Below are positions 1 through 6,967 of a stretch of DNA of 14,901 bases, piece by piece. Each line of letters begins with the position of its first letter. Within the stretch, counting starts at the first letter, position 1. Origin of the DNA: Nitrospinaceae bacterium (GTDB lineage Bacteria > Nitrospinota > Nitrospinia > Nitrospinales > VA-1); NCBI GenBank assembly GCA_029937655.1, contig JAPYPK010000030.1, positions 1 to 14,901 of the forward strand, in the 5' to 3' direction. Made by a program: the position numbers and the translations under genes. The notes under the pieces are model-generated. The model searched no databases, was not told where the DNA came from, and saw nothing but the letters and a program-made list of their open reading frames with translations.

Positions 1-76
1 GAGTTATAGTTTAAAGAGCTTTTATTTTAAGAACGGTTTGTTTCCATTAATTTTATTAATTGGGATTATAGTTGTT

Positions 77-409
77 ATGGATAGAACACCAGTTACAGTT
101 GAGGAATTTAGAGAGGCGCAGGATGTATTGAAGGATGCTATAGACCTTCATGAAAAAAAAGATTTTTATGGGGCGATAGAATCTTTTAAGAAAGCTATAG
201 AGATTAAACCTTTTAATAAAAATCACTTGGACGAATTTCAAAAAAAATTAAAAGAGGGTACGTATAAACTGGCTCAGGAAAGTATGGCTTTTATGGGGTG
301 CGCTTCTGTACATGTGAGTCAATTAGTTAAAGAATTGACTGATGAACAGAGGGAGGAAGTCCCCGTGGATGAGAACTTGATAAAAGTTTTTAATGATTGG
401 GAAAATTAA
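77..409 (+). CDS. Small TPR-like protein of unknown function
   Basis: This encodes a 110-residue protein with no signal peptide or membrane segment from the chosen start, so it is probably cytoplasmic. Residues about 15-45 read as one tetratricopeptide-like helical hairpin (DLHEKKDFYGAIESFKKAIE, followed by IKP). The C-terminal half is charged and helical, with a short hydrophobic, Cys-containing patch (SMAFMGCASVHVSQL) of unknown role. An in-frame TTG at 38 would add a 13-residue hydrophobic lead without the basic residues of a signal or anchor, so ATG 77 is preferred, although its SD (GGGA about 11 bases upstream) is weak. It lies 53 bases upstream of the radical SAM gene on the same strand and could be co-transcribed with it. 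One TPR-like unit suggests protein binding, but no specific function can be assigned. Confidence 0.7.
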   Translation: MDRTPVTVEEFREAQDVLKDAIDLHEKKDFYGAIESFKKAIEIKPFNKNHLDEFQKKLKEGTYKLAQESMAFMGCASVHVSQLVKELTDEQREEVPVDENLIKVFNDWEN

Positions 410-449
410 TAACCTTTTGTGACGAAAATATTTTTTTTATCGTTTGATC

Positions 450-454
450 GGGAG
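450..454 (+). promoter_or_regulatory. Ribosome binding site fixing the TTG start of the radical SAM gene
   Basis: GGGAG lies 8 bases before the TTG at 463. It is the only good SD near the 5' end of this gene and decides the non-ATG start. Confidence 0.65.
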
Positions 455-462
455 AACTTATC

Positions 463-1662
463 TTGGATAAAGAATTGTTGCACGAGGTGTTCCGACGCGA
501 AATGAATGACAGGAAAATTCCTCTTAGTTTGGGCAAAACCTGTCCAGTGAAATGTGCTTTCTGTTACGAAAAAGACACTGGTTATAGAACTACCTTTGAC
601 ACCCCTCTGACCACTCAAGAAGACTGGGAATATATACTCAAGCAAATACAGGCGTACCCCACTGGAACAGAACACTGGGTTGTCGGTGGGAATGAGTATA
701 TGGAGTGGACCGATCTTTTTTTACACCCCCGTGCTATGGATTGGTTGAATGAATTTCTGGATAGCACGGATAAAAATATTACCCTGTTTACCGTCGGGTA
801 TACTCCCGCAAATGAGATCAATCGATTAGCAGAGAAATACCCAGGCAGGATTAACTTTGAACTTTCGGTAATTACATTAGGATCTTACAGAAAGCGCCTG
901 ATGCCCCATGGTCCTACAGTGGATCAGGTATTAAAAATCCTGGATGGCCCAGCGGTTACCTCAGCCAATTTTTATTCGTTTGGGCCGGATACCATGTATG
1001 CTGATGCAATCAAAGTTTCACAAGTGAATAAGAAGTGTTTGCTTTGGATGGGGTGCCTTACCCCGCTAAAATATCTTGATCGAGATACCACTATGCTGAT
1101 GAGACAAGGTAAAAAGTTTCTCCCTAGAGAGGCGAAAAAAATTTACGAGGCCAACCTACCCAATAGTACAATGATTCAGACGGAATCGGATATTACAGCC
1201 TTTTTGAACCGAAATAAAATTATTAAGACATTTGATGCTTGTGAGTTGGAGAAAAAGGATGCGGTGGTCATGGCTGGGAATGTATACAAGGTTATGAGTT
1301 TACTTCGAAAGAATCGAGCACGTTATTTGTATGTTCCTAACGATACGCTTGGTGGTGATTCCAATTGTAGTACTTTGCTTACTTTTGACGATGTTGGTAG
1401 AAGGTTGACCAACGAAAAGAAAGTGTTCCTTCCCAAGGTCATTATGGAGGGTTCCTCTGGAGAAGAAAAAGATATTTCGGGAACTACCTTTGATGAATTT
1501 AAGGCACGGTTTCCAAACTGCAACTTCAAGGTTTTGCATAAGGTAAACTCTAAACTTTCTAATAAAAAATTGTACGAAAAGGGGTACCTAAAAAATTATG
1601 TAGAAGATTATTTGGGGAATCCTCTGCATGAAAAATTTGAAGCGGTAGCTTTGCCTAATTAG
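463..1662 (+). CDS. Radical SAM protein with DUF512-like C-terminal region
   Basis: This is a 399-residue radical SAM enzyme. The motif CPVKCAFCY gives cysteines 27, 31 and 34 in the CX3CX2C spacing that binds the [4Fe-4S] cluster used to cleave S-adenosylmethionine. The catalytic barrel probably spans residues 20-260. Residues about 285-360 (VPNDTLGGDSNCSTLLTFDD, then VFLPKVIMEG and a Thr-Phe-Asp-Glu-Phe stretch) resemble the DUF512 region of PDZ/radical SAM/DUF512 proteins, but there is no N-terminal PDZ domain. That link is my reading of motif order, not a search result. The TTG start is chosen because GGGAG at 450-454 sits 8 bases upstream. An in-frame ATG at 502 would leave the protein without its first 13 residues and has no comparable site. 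The substrate is unknown. A gene for a 61-residue protein follows 41 bases downstream. Confidence 0.85.
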   Translation: MDKELLHEVFRREMNDRKIPLSLGKTCPVKCAFCYEKDTGYRTTFDTPLTTQEDWEYILKQIQAYPTGTEHWVVGGNEYMEWTDLFLHPRAMDWLNEFLDSTDKNITLFTVGYTPANEINRLAEKYPGRINFELSVITLGSYRKRLMPHGPTVDQVLKILDGPAVTSANFYSFGPDTMYADAIKVSQVNKKCLLWMGCLTPLKYLDRDTTMLMRQGKKFLPREAKKIYEANLPNSTMIQTESDITAFLNRNKIIKTFDACELEKKDAVVMAGNVYKVMSLLRKNRARYLYVPNDTLGGDSNCSTLLTFDDVGRRLTNEKKVFLPKVIMEGSSGEEKDISGTTFDEFKARFPNCNFKVLHKVNSKLSNKKLYEKGYLKNYVEDYLGNPLHEKFEAVALPN

Positions 1663-1703
1663 ATCTAGAGGCTAAAAGTCATATAATAGAATTAGGAGAG
1701 ATT

Positions 1704-1889
1704 ATGTTATATCGGTTGAAAGTGGTATTTATTGATAATGAAGAAATAGTTTTTGAAAATACAGAAAAGCATGGTTTTAGTGACGATTTGGAGCTATTTG
1801 AATTGACCACTATGGATGAGATTTTTGTCGTCCCAATTAAACAAATAAAATATATCTCGTGCGATTCAAAAATTTTCAAAAACAAATAA
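1704..1889 (+). CDS. Small beta-rich hypothetical protein
   Basis: This is a 61-residue protein I do not recognise. It begins at an ATG with a good SD (AGGAG at 1694-1698, 5 bases upstream). The pattern is mostly beta: a strand at residues 3-9 (YRLKVVF), a turn with IDNEE, a strand IVFENT, then FELTTM, EIFVVP and KQIKYISC. It resembles a compact small beta-barrel or Sm-like regulatory domain rather than an enzyme. There is no signal peptide or TM segment. It follows the radical SAM gene by 41 bases and is probably in the same operon. It could be a binding partner, but it lacks the features of a typical modified precursor peptide (only one Cys, no leader/core layout). Confidence 0.7.
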   Translation: MLYRLKVVFIDNEEIVFENTEKHGFSDDLELFELTTMDEIFVVPIKQIKYISCDSKIFKNK

Positions 1890-1900
1890 TTTTTTTTGGC

Positions 1901-1916
1901 AAGGCAGGGCCTTTAT
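1901..1916 (+). terminator. Weak candidate terminator between convergent genes
   Basis: AAGGC (1901-1905) and GCCTT (1909-1913) can form a five-pair stem with an AGG loop, followed by a short T-rich stretch. It lies in the 34-base gap between the end of the + strand small gene and the end of the - strand gene, where a terminator is expected. The stem is short and the U-tract poor, so this is tentative. Confidence 0.25.
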
Positions 1917-1923
1917 AGGTTTT

Positions 1924-2343
1924 CTATATTTTAATTTTAGCCCTTTTTAGCCACTGCTTTTCGTTAAACCTTCCTTGAAAATGTTTCTCGAAGAGGATCT
2001 CTTTGCCATTTAATACCTTGCCATCAACAAGGTAATGGTTGTTTGGTTTAAGTGGGATTTTTTTTTGGGTGTTCTCATCTATCGGAATTTTTATTTTCTG
2101 AGGTCGATTTTCTGATTGAGAGTCAATGGTCTGAGTCAATTTGTCTGTTCCTTCTGGAAACATGAGGCTGGATAGCTCCTCTAAACTCAGAATAAGGTTT
2201 ACAACAGCCATCTCATTAATCAGGTCTTTAGATTTAAAATACTGAAGAACTTTCTCCACATCTGGTGATGAAACAATAGCCTTTAATACTGCTTCATTAA
2301 GTAGGTCAAATTCTTTATCTTGAAATCCTTCAAATGCTTCCAT
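1924..2343 (-). CDS. Hypothetical protein, unrecognised
   Basis: This is a 139-residue protein I cannot assign. Residues 1-60 look helical with an acidic, leucine-rich pattern (EFDLLNEAVLKAIV; NLILSLEELSSLMF). A polar Gln/Lys/Pro-rich linker at about 61-95 is followed by a basic C-terminus with a DGKVLNGKEILFEKHF segment and the ending QWLKRAKIKI. There is no signal peptide or TM helix. I chose the ATG at 2343 because AAAGGAG (plus-strand 2353-2359) lies 9 bases upstream. The longer reading from 2415 has no SD and would add 24 polar residues. It is the only well-supported minus-strand gene in the window, convergent with its left neighbours and divergent from hemB. The helical head plus basic tail could suit a nucleic-acid or surface-binding adaptor, but that is speculation. 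Confidence 0.65.
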   Translation of the reverse strand: MEAFEGFQDKEFDLLNEAVLKAIVSSPDVEKVLQYFKSKDLINEMAVVNLILSLEELSSLMFPEGTDKLTQTIDSQSENRPQKIKIPIDENTQKKIPLKPNNHYLVDGKVLNGKEILFEKHFQGRFNEKQWLKRAKIKI

Positions 2344-2352
2344 CCAGTGGTT

Positions 2353-2359
2353 CTCCTTT
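2353..2359 (-). promoter_or_regulatory. Strong SD deciding the start of the minus-strand gene
   Basis: Read on the minus strand this is AAAGGAG, 9 bases before the ATG at 2343. It favours the 139-residue over the 163-residue reading. Confidence 0.6.
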
Positions 2360-2491
2360 GGAGTTTGTTTTAAGGAAGAATTAAGATTCTTCTCGCTTGT
2401 ACAGTGCTTTAACATTACTTGAGCAAGACTTGTGCCAGACCAGCAATGACCCTTAACTCGTTTCTATGTTTTTTTTTAGGTTAACCGTAAA

Positions 2492-2497
2492 TATAAT
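2492..2497 (+). promoter_or_regulatory. Possible -10 box upstream of hemB
   Basis: This is an exact TATAAT about 240 bases before the hemB ATG. The -35 position holds only a T run, not a TTGACA-like hexamer, so promoter function is uncertain. If used, the transcript would carry a long leader including the micro-ORF at 2557. Confidence 0.25.
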
Positions 2498-2556
2498 GGA
2501 ACAAATGATTAATTTATTATTTATTTAATAATGCTATGAAGTGGAGGTGCTTGTTT

Positions 2557-2631
2557 TTGGTTTATAAGTTTCGTCAAAAACTTAACACCTGCATCGTGTG
2601 TAGTGGGTCTAGTTTTGCCGCAGTTAATTGA
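2557..2631 (+). CDS. Possible 24-codon micro-ORF or leader peptide before hemB
   Basis: A TTG at 2557 lies 9 bases after GGAGG (2543-2547) and opens a 24-residue frame (starting MVYKFRQKLNTCIVC) that ends at TGA 2629-2631. An in-frame TTG at 2551 is too close to the SD. The SD match is the best in this intergenic region, while hemB has none, so the motif may mark a translated leader. The peptide resembles nothing I know and may be chance. Confidence 0.2.
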   Translation: MVYKFRQKLNTCIVCSGSSFAAVN

Positions 2632-2734
2632 TCTATTGTCGCTTATGTAGGCTTGTGGTAACCTTATTTTGTTATTTGCTGGCGATCCCGAAAATTCAAA
2701 ATATTTATTCGTTTTATATAGTTTACTCCTCCTT

Positions 2735-3709
2735 ATGACATTTCCTACCCATCGATATAGGCGTTTGCGTCAGAGCGGAGGCATTCTAAGAATGGTTCGT
2801 GAGACCTCTCTGTCTACCGATGACCTGATTGAGCCATTTTTTGTCTGCGAAGGGTCAGATGTTAGGCAAGAAATTTCATCCATGCCAGGTGTGTGCCGCT
2901 TTTCAATCAAAAATTTGGTGTTAGAGGTTAAGGAAAGCTACGCATTGGGTATTCCAGCGGTGATCCTTTTTGGGATTCCAGATAAAAAAAATGAACTTGG
3001 TTCTGAAGCATACAATCCTGATGGAATTGTTCAGCGCGCTATACGTGAAATTAAAAATGCTGTTCCGGAAGTAGTTGTCATTACAGACGTTTGTATAGAT
3101 GAATACACAGATCATGGCCATTGCGGGATAGTTAATGATGGTCAGATCCTAAATGACGCGACCTTGGAAGTTTTATCAAAAATGGCCTTAACTCACTCAG
3201 AGGCAGGTGCCGACATTGTTGCCCCTTCTGATATGATGGATGGCCGTGTTCAAGCGATTCGTGCAACCTTAGATGAGACCGGTCAACAGGAAACAATTAT
3301 CATGTCGTATGCGGCTAAATATGCATCGGCATTTTATGGGCCATTTAGAGAAGCAGCAGGTTCATCTCCTCAATTTGGGGATCGATGCTCGTATCAAATG
3401 GATCCTGCAAATGCATCTGAGGGTCTCAAAGAAGTTTTGCAAGATGTAGAAGAGGGCGCCGATATTATAATGGTGAAACCCGCTCTTTCTTATTTAGATA
3501 TTATTTCTCAGGTGAAAAGTGAGGTCAATGTCCCTTTGGCCGCGTATAATGTAAGTGGCGAGTATTCAATGGTGAAGGCTGCTGCCCAAAAAGGTTGGAT
3601 CGATGGTGAAAAAGTAATGATGGAAATTCTTTTAAGCATTAAGAGAGCTGGGGCGCAAATGATTCTGACTTACTTTTCTAGAGAAGCGGCAAAATTTCTT
3701 AACAGGTGA
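2735..3709 (+). CDS. hemB: Delta-aminolevulinic acid dehydratase (porphobilinogen synthase)
   Basis: It condenses two 5-aminolevulinate molecules into porphobilinogen in cytoplasmic tetrapyrrole (heme, siroheme, B12) synthesis. The 324 residues match the family's usual length. The N-terminus has the family HRYRRLR then MVRETSLSTDDLI. The two Schiff-base lysines are K195 (in SYAAKYASAFYGPFREA) and K248 (in DIIMVKPALSYLD). The metal site reads DVCIDEYTDHGHC: Cys120 and Cys130 are kept while the middle ligand position, Cys122 in the E. coli enzyme, is Asp122. ATG 2735 is chosen because the family begins here; an upstream TTG at 2669 would add an unrelated hydrophobic stretch. There is no SD. It appears to be a single-gene unit with long gaps on both sides. 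Confidence 0.96.
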   Translation: MTFPTHRYRRLRQSGGILRMVRETSLSTDDLIEPFFVCEGSDVRQEISSMPGVCRFSIKNLVLEVKESYALGIPAVILFGIPDKKNELGSEAYNPDGIVQRAIREIKNAVPEVVVITDVCIDEYTDHGHCGIVNDGQILNDATLEVLSKMALTHSEAGADIVAPSDMMDGRVQAIRATLDETGQQETIIMSYAAKYASAFYGPFREAAGSSPQFGDRCSYQMDPANASEGLKEVLQDVEEGADIIMVKPALSYLDIISQVKSEVNVPLAAYNVSGEYSMVKAAAQKGWIDGEKVMMEILLSIKRAGAQMILTYFSREAAKFLNR

Positions 3710-3801
3710 ACTTAAAGTCAGGTAAATTTTTTGTATTAAGTCTTCTTTTAGTAGTGGTTGTTGATAAATGAATGCCTGAGAATTTCCAAGTGCAAATATT
3801 T

Positions 3802-3894
3802 CTAGATCAAAGACTTTCCTGGACGTGAAGTTGGTCGACTTCGTAAAAGGTTGATAACTTTCAAAAAGCCTGCGTGTTCAGGGTTGATGGTCAT
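3802..3894 (-). CDS. Possible 30-residue small protein
   Basis: On the minus strand an ATG at 3894 follows GAGG (plus-strand 3900-3903) by 5 bases and opens a 30-residue frame (starting MTINPEHAGFLKVINLL) with a basic, Pro/Arg/Ser-rich end. It stops at 3802-3804. Nothing recognisable. The SD and spacing are its only support. Confidence 0.18.
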   Translation of the reverse strand: MTINPEHAGFLKVINLLRSRPTSRPGKSLI

Positions 3895-3998
3895 TGATTC
3901 CTCTAAAAAACACGGACTCTTTTTAGACAAATGGATACTGATATACGGACTGAGTGTATGCGGTTCTTGTAGAGATCTTTGAAGAAATCGAAAACTAT

Positions 3999-4005
3999 GA
4001 GGTGA
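3999..4005 (+). promoter_or_regulatory. SD for the GTG start at 4011
   Basis: GAGGTGA lies 5 bases before GTG 4011 and supports that non-ATG start. Confidence 0.55.
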
Positions 4006-4010
4006 TTTAG

Positions 4011-4925
4011 GTGAAATTATCCGGGATCCAAAGACAATGGTGGATGGGTATTATGCTTTGCCTTGGCATTCTAGTTCTTTTCCCCTTGGAATTTTATGGA
4101 AAAATTTTTGAACGGGGCATAGGGAATTACCTTAAATGGCAAAATAGTGCTCGTCCTCAATTGGGGAGGGTTTGGGATAAAGATAGACAAACCATTCTTG
4201 CCCAAACTAAAGTTCAGTCGATCCGTTCCTTGCTCGATTCGAGGCAGGAGTCTGCTGAGGCGATTGATTCACTTAAAGCTTTATTTGAAAATACTGAACC
4301 ATCATTCCCGCTAGTGTTATCACGTGAAAAATTTCTTGATCTCTATTACGACTTTCCTGGGCAGTGGTCGGTTCGAATAATTTCACCATTTGAGCTTATT
4401 TCTATCGATTCTAAATACAATTGGACGAGAGTTCTTTTGAAGCGTTTTGGGCAGTGGTTTACCATCAGTTTTCTTGATTCTCATAATATTCCTGTTCATG
4501 AAGTATTTGTAGCAACAGATGCGCTTAAAGAAGTACAGGCTACACGCACTGTTAAACAGGGCAGTTTAGAAGAGGTGGGGTTTGAAAAAGACCGAGTATA
4601 TTCTGTAGCCGTATTTCTTCCTCTTTTGCAATCGCTTGATCCAAAAACACAGCACGCTGTTTTTCCTGATCCTAGGTGGTTCCTTGCCAAGGACTACAGC
4701 ATCACCCGTATTGGTGTTCGAGAACTTGAACCTTCAAACAAAACAGTATCGAGTCTCGAGTTTGGTATTGAGTACAATACCGACTACTACACGGGGGTTC
4801 TTTTAATTCCTGTTTCCCGAGAAATAGCCAATAACTTATTGTCTCAAATCGAAAGAACGAATTTCGATATATGGGGGGAAGAGTTTAGCGCCATTACAGT
4901 TCCTTCAGTTGGAGGCAACCCTTGA
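4011..4925 (+). CDS. Membrane-anchored periplasmic protein next to PBP1A, unknown function
   Basis: This is a 304-residue protein of no family I recognise. A single hydrophobic segment at about residues 11-28 (MGIMLCLGILVLFPLEF) after a basic N-terminus (KLSGIQRQ) predicts a signal anchor with the rest in the periplasm. The body is mixed alpha/beta. Helical residues 57-95 are followed by strands such as WSVRIISPFELISI and FGIEYNTDYYTGVLLIPV. I see no enzyme motif, lipobox or known cell-wall-binding repeat. The start is GTG, supported by GAGGTGA at 3999-4005. Its stop codon overlaps the PBP1A start by 4 bases (4922-4925), implying translational coupling, so a structural or regulatory partner of PBP1A is the natural inference. 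It heads the 4011-8432 cluster. Confidence 0.8.
   Translation: MKLSGIQRQWWMGIMLCLGILVLFPLEFYGKIFERGIGNYLKWQNSARPQLGRVWDKDRQTILAQTKVQSIRSLLDSRQESAEAIDSLKALFENTEPSFPLVLSREKFLDLYYDFPGQWSVRIISPFELISIDSKYNWTRVLLKRFGQWFTISFLDSHNIPVHEVFVATDALKEVQATRTVKQGSLEEVGFEKDRVYSVAVFLPLLQSLDPKTQHAVFPDPRWFLAKDYSITRIGVRELEPSNKTVSSLEFGIEYNTDYYTGVLLIPVSREIANNLLSQIERTNFDIWGEEFSAITVPSVGGNP
4911..4915 (+). promoter_or_regulatory. SD of the PBP1A gene inside the upstream gene
   Basis: GGAGG, 6 bases before TTG 4922, lies within the last codons of the preceding gene. It supports the TTG start and coupled translation. Confidence 0.7.
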
Positions 4926-6967
4926 TTAGATACTTAATCGAACGGATAGTTTTTTCCTTTTATATTTTGATGCTTTTGGGTGTTTTTGTCGGGTTGGGGT
5001 CTTACTTTCTGTTTAGTCGAGACTTACCTCAATTACCAAATGACTTGAGAAAAATTAACCTTAGTCTTGCCACCGAAATTTACTCTGCTGACGGAGAAAG
5101 AATTAAAGTTTTAGGCCAACGCTATCCTGTCCCCTTGGAAGATATTTCTCCAAATTTTACGAATGCCATCATAGCAGCAGAAGATGCCAGTTTTTATCGG
5201 CACAAAGGCTTGGATCATCGGGCTTTAATGAGAGCGCTTTATATGAATATTCGTGAACGAAAAATATTGCAGGGAGGTAGTACCATTACCCAACAACTTT
5301 CAAAAAATCTTTTTTTTTCTTTTGAAAGAAATTGGGTACGCAAAGTCAAGGAACTCTTAATTTCCTTCCAATTGGAAGCCACCTTCTCAAAAGAAAAAAT
5401 TCTTGAGGCCTATTGTAATCAGATTTATTTTGGTAGTGGGGCTTATGGCGTTGAAGAAGCGTCGCAAACCTATTTTAGAAAAAGAGCACGAGATTTAACC
5501 ATTTTGCAGGGGGCTCTCTTAGCTGGTTTGCCAAACTCACCGAATTACGCTAATCCATTTAAAAACTATGAACGCTCTATGCGTAGAGCCGAACATATTC
5601 TAATAAGAATGGTTAAAGAACACCTGATTTCTTCAGAAGAAAAAAATGAGGCATTGTCGTCATCGTTGGAATTGATTAGACCAAGAGAAGATGATAACCC
5701 GAGTCGGTATTTTCTTAACTATGTACTTGCGAAATTAGAAAGTAAGTATGGAAAAGAGTTTGTTCACTTTGGTGGACTAAAAGTATTTACTACCTTAGAT
5801 ACACGCCTTCAAGGTTTTGCTCAGAGGTCTGCATTATCCCATTTAGAGGCATTGGAAAGTAAGATGGTTAATGGGGTTGGCAAAAAGTATTTACAGGTAG
5901 GGATGGTGTCAATAGAAAACCAAAGCGGGGCCGTTCGGGTTATGCTTGGAGGTCGTAGTTACTCTAATAGTCAATTCAATCGAGCAGTTTCAAATAACCG
6001 GCTTCCTGGTTCATCGTTTAAGCCTTTTGTTTATCTAACAGCAATGGAGCAAAATGGTTTTAACCCGGCTTCAATAGTTAAAGACGAACCCGTTGCCTTT
6101 GAAATACAAGGTTCAAGTCCATGGGAGCCTAAAAACTTTAGTGACAAGTATGCAGGCGATATTATTTTAAAAAAGGCCATGATGAGGTCATTAAACTCTG
6201 TTTCAGCAAAGTTGATTCAGGAGGTGACTCCTGAAAAGGTTATAAAAGCGGCTCGCCAGTTTGGTGTCACCAGCCCACTTGGGAATAACCTTTCGCTTGC
6301 ACTTGGAACTTCAGGAGTTTCTCCGCTTGAGATGGCTTCTGCATACAGTACGATTGCAAACCTTGGTATTTATAATGAGCCTTATTTTGTTGAACGTATT
6401 GAGGATTTTAAAGGGAATCCTTTGTATGAAAACTTTTATCATGGGGTGCAGAACTATGCACCGAAATCAATATATCCATTGCTAAATATGATGCAGGGAG
6501 TGATAGATGGTGGAACCGGTAGAATTGTTCGGCAGATGGGGTTTAAACATCCTGCGGGCGGTAAAACAGGGACCACTAACAATTTTAAGGATTCATGGTT
6601 TGATGGTTTTACTAAAGATTTTTCTACTTCTGTATGGGTTGGGTATGACAATAATGAACCTATGATCGATCGGCACGCACATGGTCTGACAGGAGCGAGT
6701 GCTGCTGCTCCAATCTGGACACTCTATATGGAAAAGGCTTTGCAAGGAAAAAACCAGGTTAAGTTTCCAATCCCCGAAGGGATAAAATTTGAAAAAGTAG
6801 ATGTCTTTACTGGAACTCTTGCAGACAGTCAATCGACCGAGACTATGAATATTGCCGTTAAGGAAGAAACGGTTATTTTACCTCGAGCCATTGAAACTAT
6901 CCCTGTTGAGTTGGATCTTTTTGAACCGTCGACAACTTCTGGATTGACCAATGTACCAAGCCCTTAA
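4922..6967 (+). CDS. mrcA: Bifunctional class A penicillin-binding protein (PBP1A family)
   Basis: It polymerises lipid II into glycan strands and cross-links stem peptides in the periplasm. The 681 residues have a membrane anchor (about 9-31). The GT51 glycosyltransferase domain (about 60-230) carries the catalytic Glu87 motif EDASFYRHKG, GGSTITQQ (118-125) and KEKILEAYCNQIYFG (157-171). The transpeptidase domain (about 325-600) carries S364-S-F-K367 in LPGSSFKPF, S423-L-N425, and K548-T-G550 in GGKTGTTNNF, so all catalytic motifs are intact. The Asp/Ser-rich C-terminal tail (about 620-681) is unassigned. It is somewhat shorter than E. coli PBP1A, and I see no obvious OB insert between the two domains. 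The start is TTG, with GGAGG 6 bases upstream. It overlaps the upstream stop by 4 bases and the downstream start by 17. The mrcA/ponA symbol is by family only. Confidence 0.95.
   Translation: MIRYLIERIVFSFYILMLLGVFVGLGSYFLFSRDLPQLPNDLRKINLSLATEIYSADGERIKVLGQRYPVPLEDISPNFTNAIIAAEDASFYRHKGLDHRALMRALYMNIRERKILQGGSTITQQLSKNLFFSFERNWVRKVKELLISFQLEATFSKEKILEAYCNQIYFGSGAYGVEEASQTYFRKRARDLTILQGALLAGLPNSPNYANPFKNYERSMRRAEHILIRMVKEHLISSEEKNEALSSSLELIRPREDDNPSRYFLNYVLAKLESKYGKEFVHFGGLKVFTTLDTRLQGFAQRSALSHLEALESKMVNGVGKKYLQVGMVSIENQSGAVRVMLGGRSYSNSQFNRAVSNNRLPGSSFKPFVYLTAMEQNGFNPASIVKDEPVAFEIQGSSPWEPKNFSDKYAGDIILKKAMMRSLNSVSAKLIQEVTPEKVIKAARQFGVTSPLGNNLSLALGTSGVSPLEMASAYSTIANLGIYNEPYFVERIEDFKGNPLYENFYHGVQNYAPKSIYPLLNMMQGVIDGGTGRIVRQMGFKHPAGGKTGTTNNFKDSWFDGFTKDFSTSVWVGYDNNEPMIDRHAHGLTGASAAAPIWTLYMEKALQGKNQVKFPIPEGIKFEKVDVFTGTLADSQSTETMNIAVKEETVILPRAIETIPVELDLFEPSTTSGLTNVPSP

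Larger units (their letters stand above)
2344..2734. other. Intergenic region upstream of hemB
   Basis: This holds the 5' regions of the divergent minus-strand gene and hemB. It contains a nine-T run (2469-2477), a perfect TATAAT (2492-2497), an AT-only inverted repeat (2516-2521 with 2527-2532), a GGAGGTG SD-like motif (2543-2549), and a seven-pair TAAGTTT/AAACTTA stem (2565-2571 with 2578-2584). I find no tRNA, no recognisable riboswitch and no long reading frame. hemB itself has no SD: the bases just before its ATG are pyrimidine-rich (CTCCTCCTT). Confidence 0.6.
3710..4010. other. Intergenic region between hemB and the cell-wall cluster
   Basis: These 301 bases have no convincing gene. 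They contain a GAAGT/ACTTC inverted repeat (3827-3831 with 3838-3842), a CCTG/CAGG mini-stem near 3870, and short open stretches on both strands, the best being a 30-codon minus-strand frame at 3802-3894. A + strand frame with no start after TAG 3803-3805 runs about 55 codons. It could be decayed coding sequence or an untranslated region with the promoter of the 4011 operon; I see no clear -35/-10 pair. Confidence 0.5.

Noticed and set aside
38..76. TTG start at 38 adding a hydrophobic lead to the first gene
   Set aside because: The lead is short and lacks basic residues, so it is a poor signal or anchor; ATG 77 gives a clean soluble protein.
2344..2415. Longer start at 2415 for the minus-strand gene
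   Set aside because: It has no SD, while the ATG at 2343 has AAAGGAG at good spacing.
2516..2532. ATTATT/AATAAT inverted repeat, considered as an operator or terminator
   Set aside because: It is AT-only in an AT-rich spacer, has six pairs, and lacks a proper U-tract; chance is likely.
2669..2734. N-terminal extension of HemB from TTG 2669
   Set aside because: It would add 22 residues with a hydrophobic stretch unlike any HemB. The family N-terminus begins at ATG 2735.
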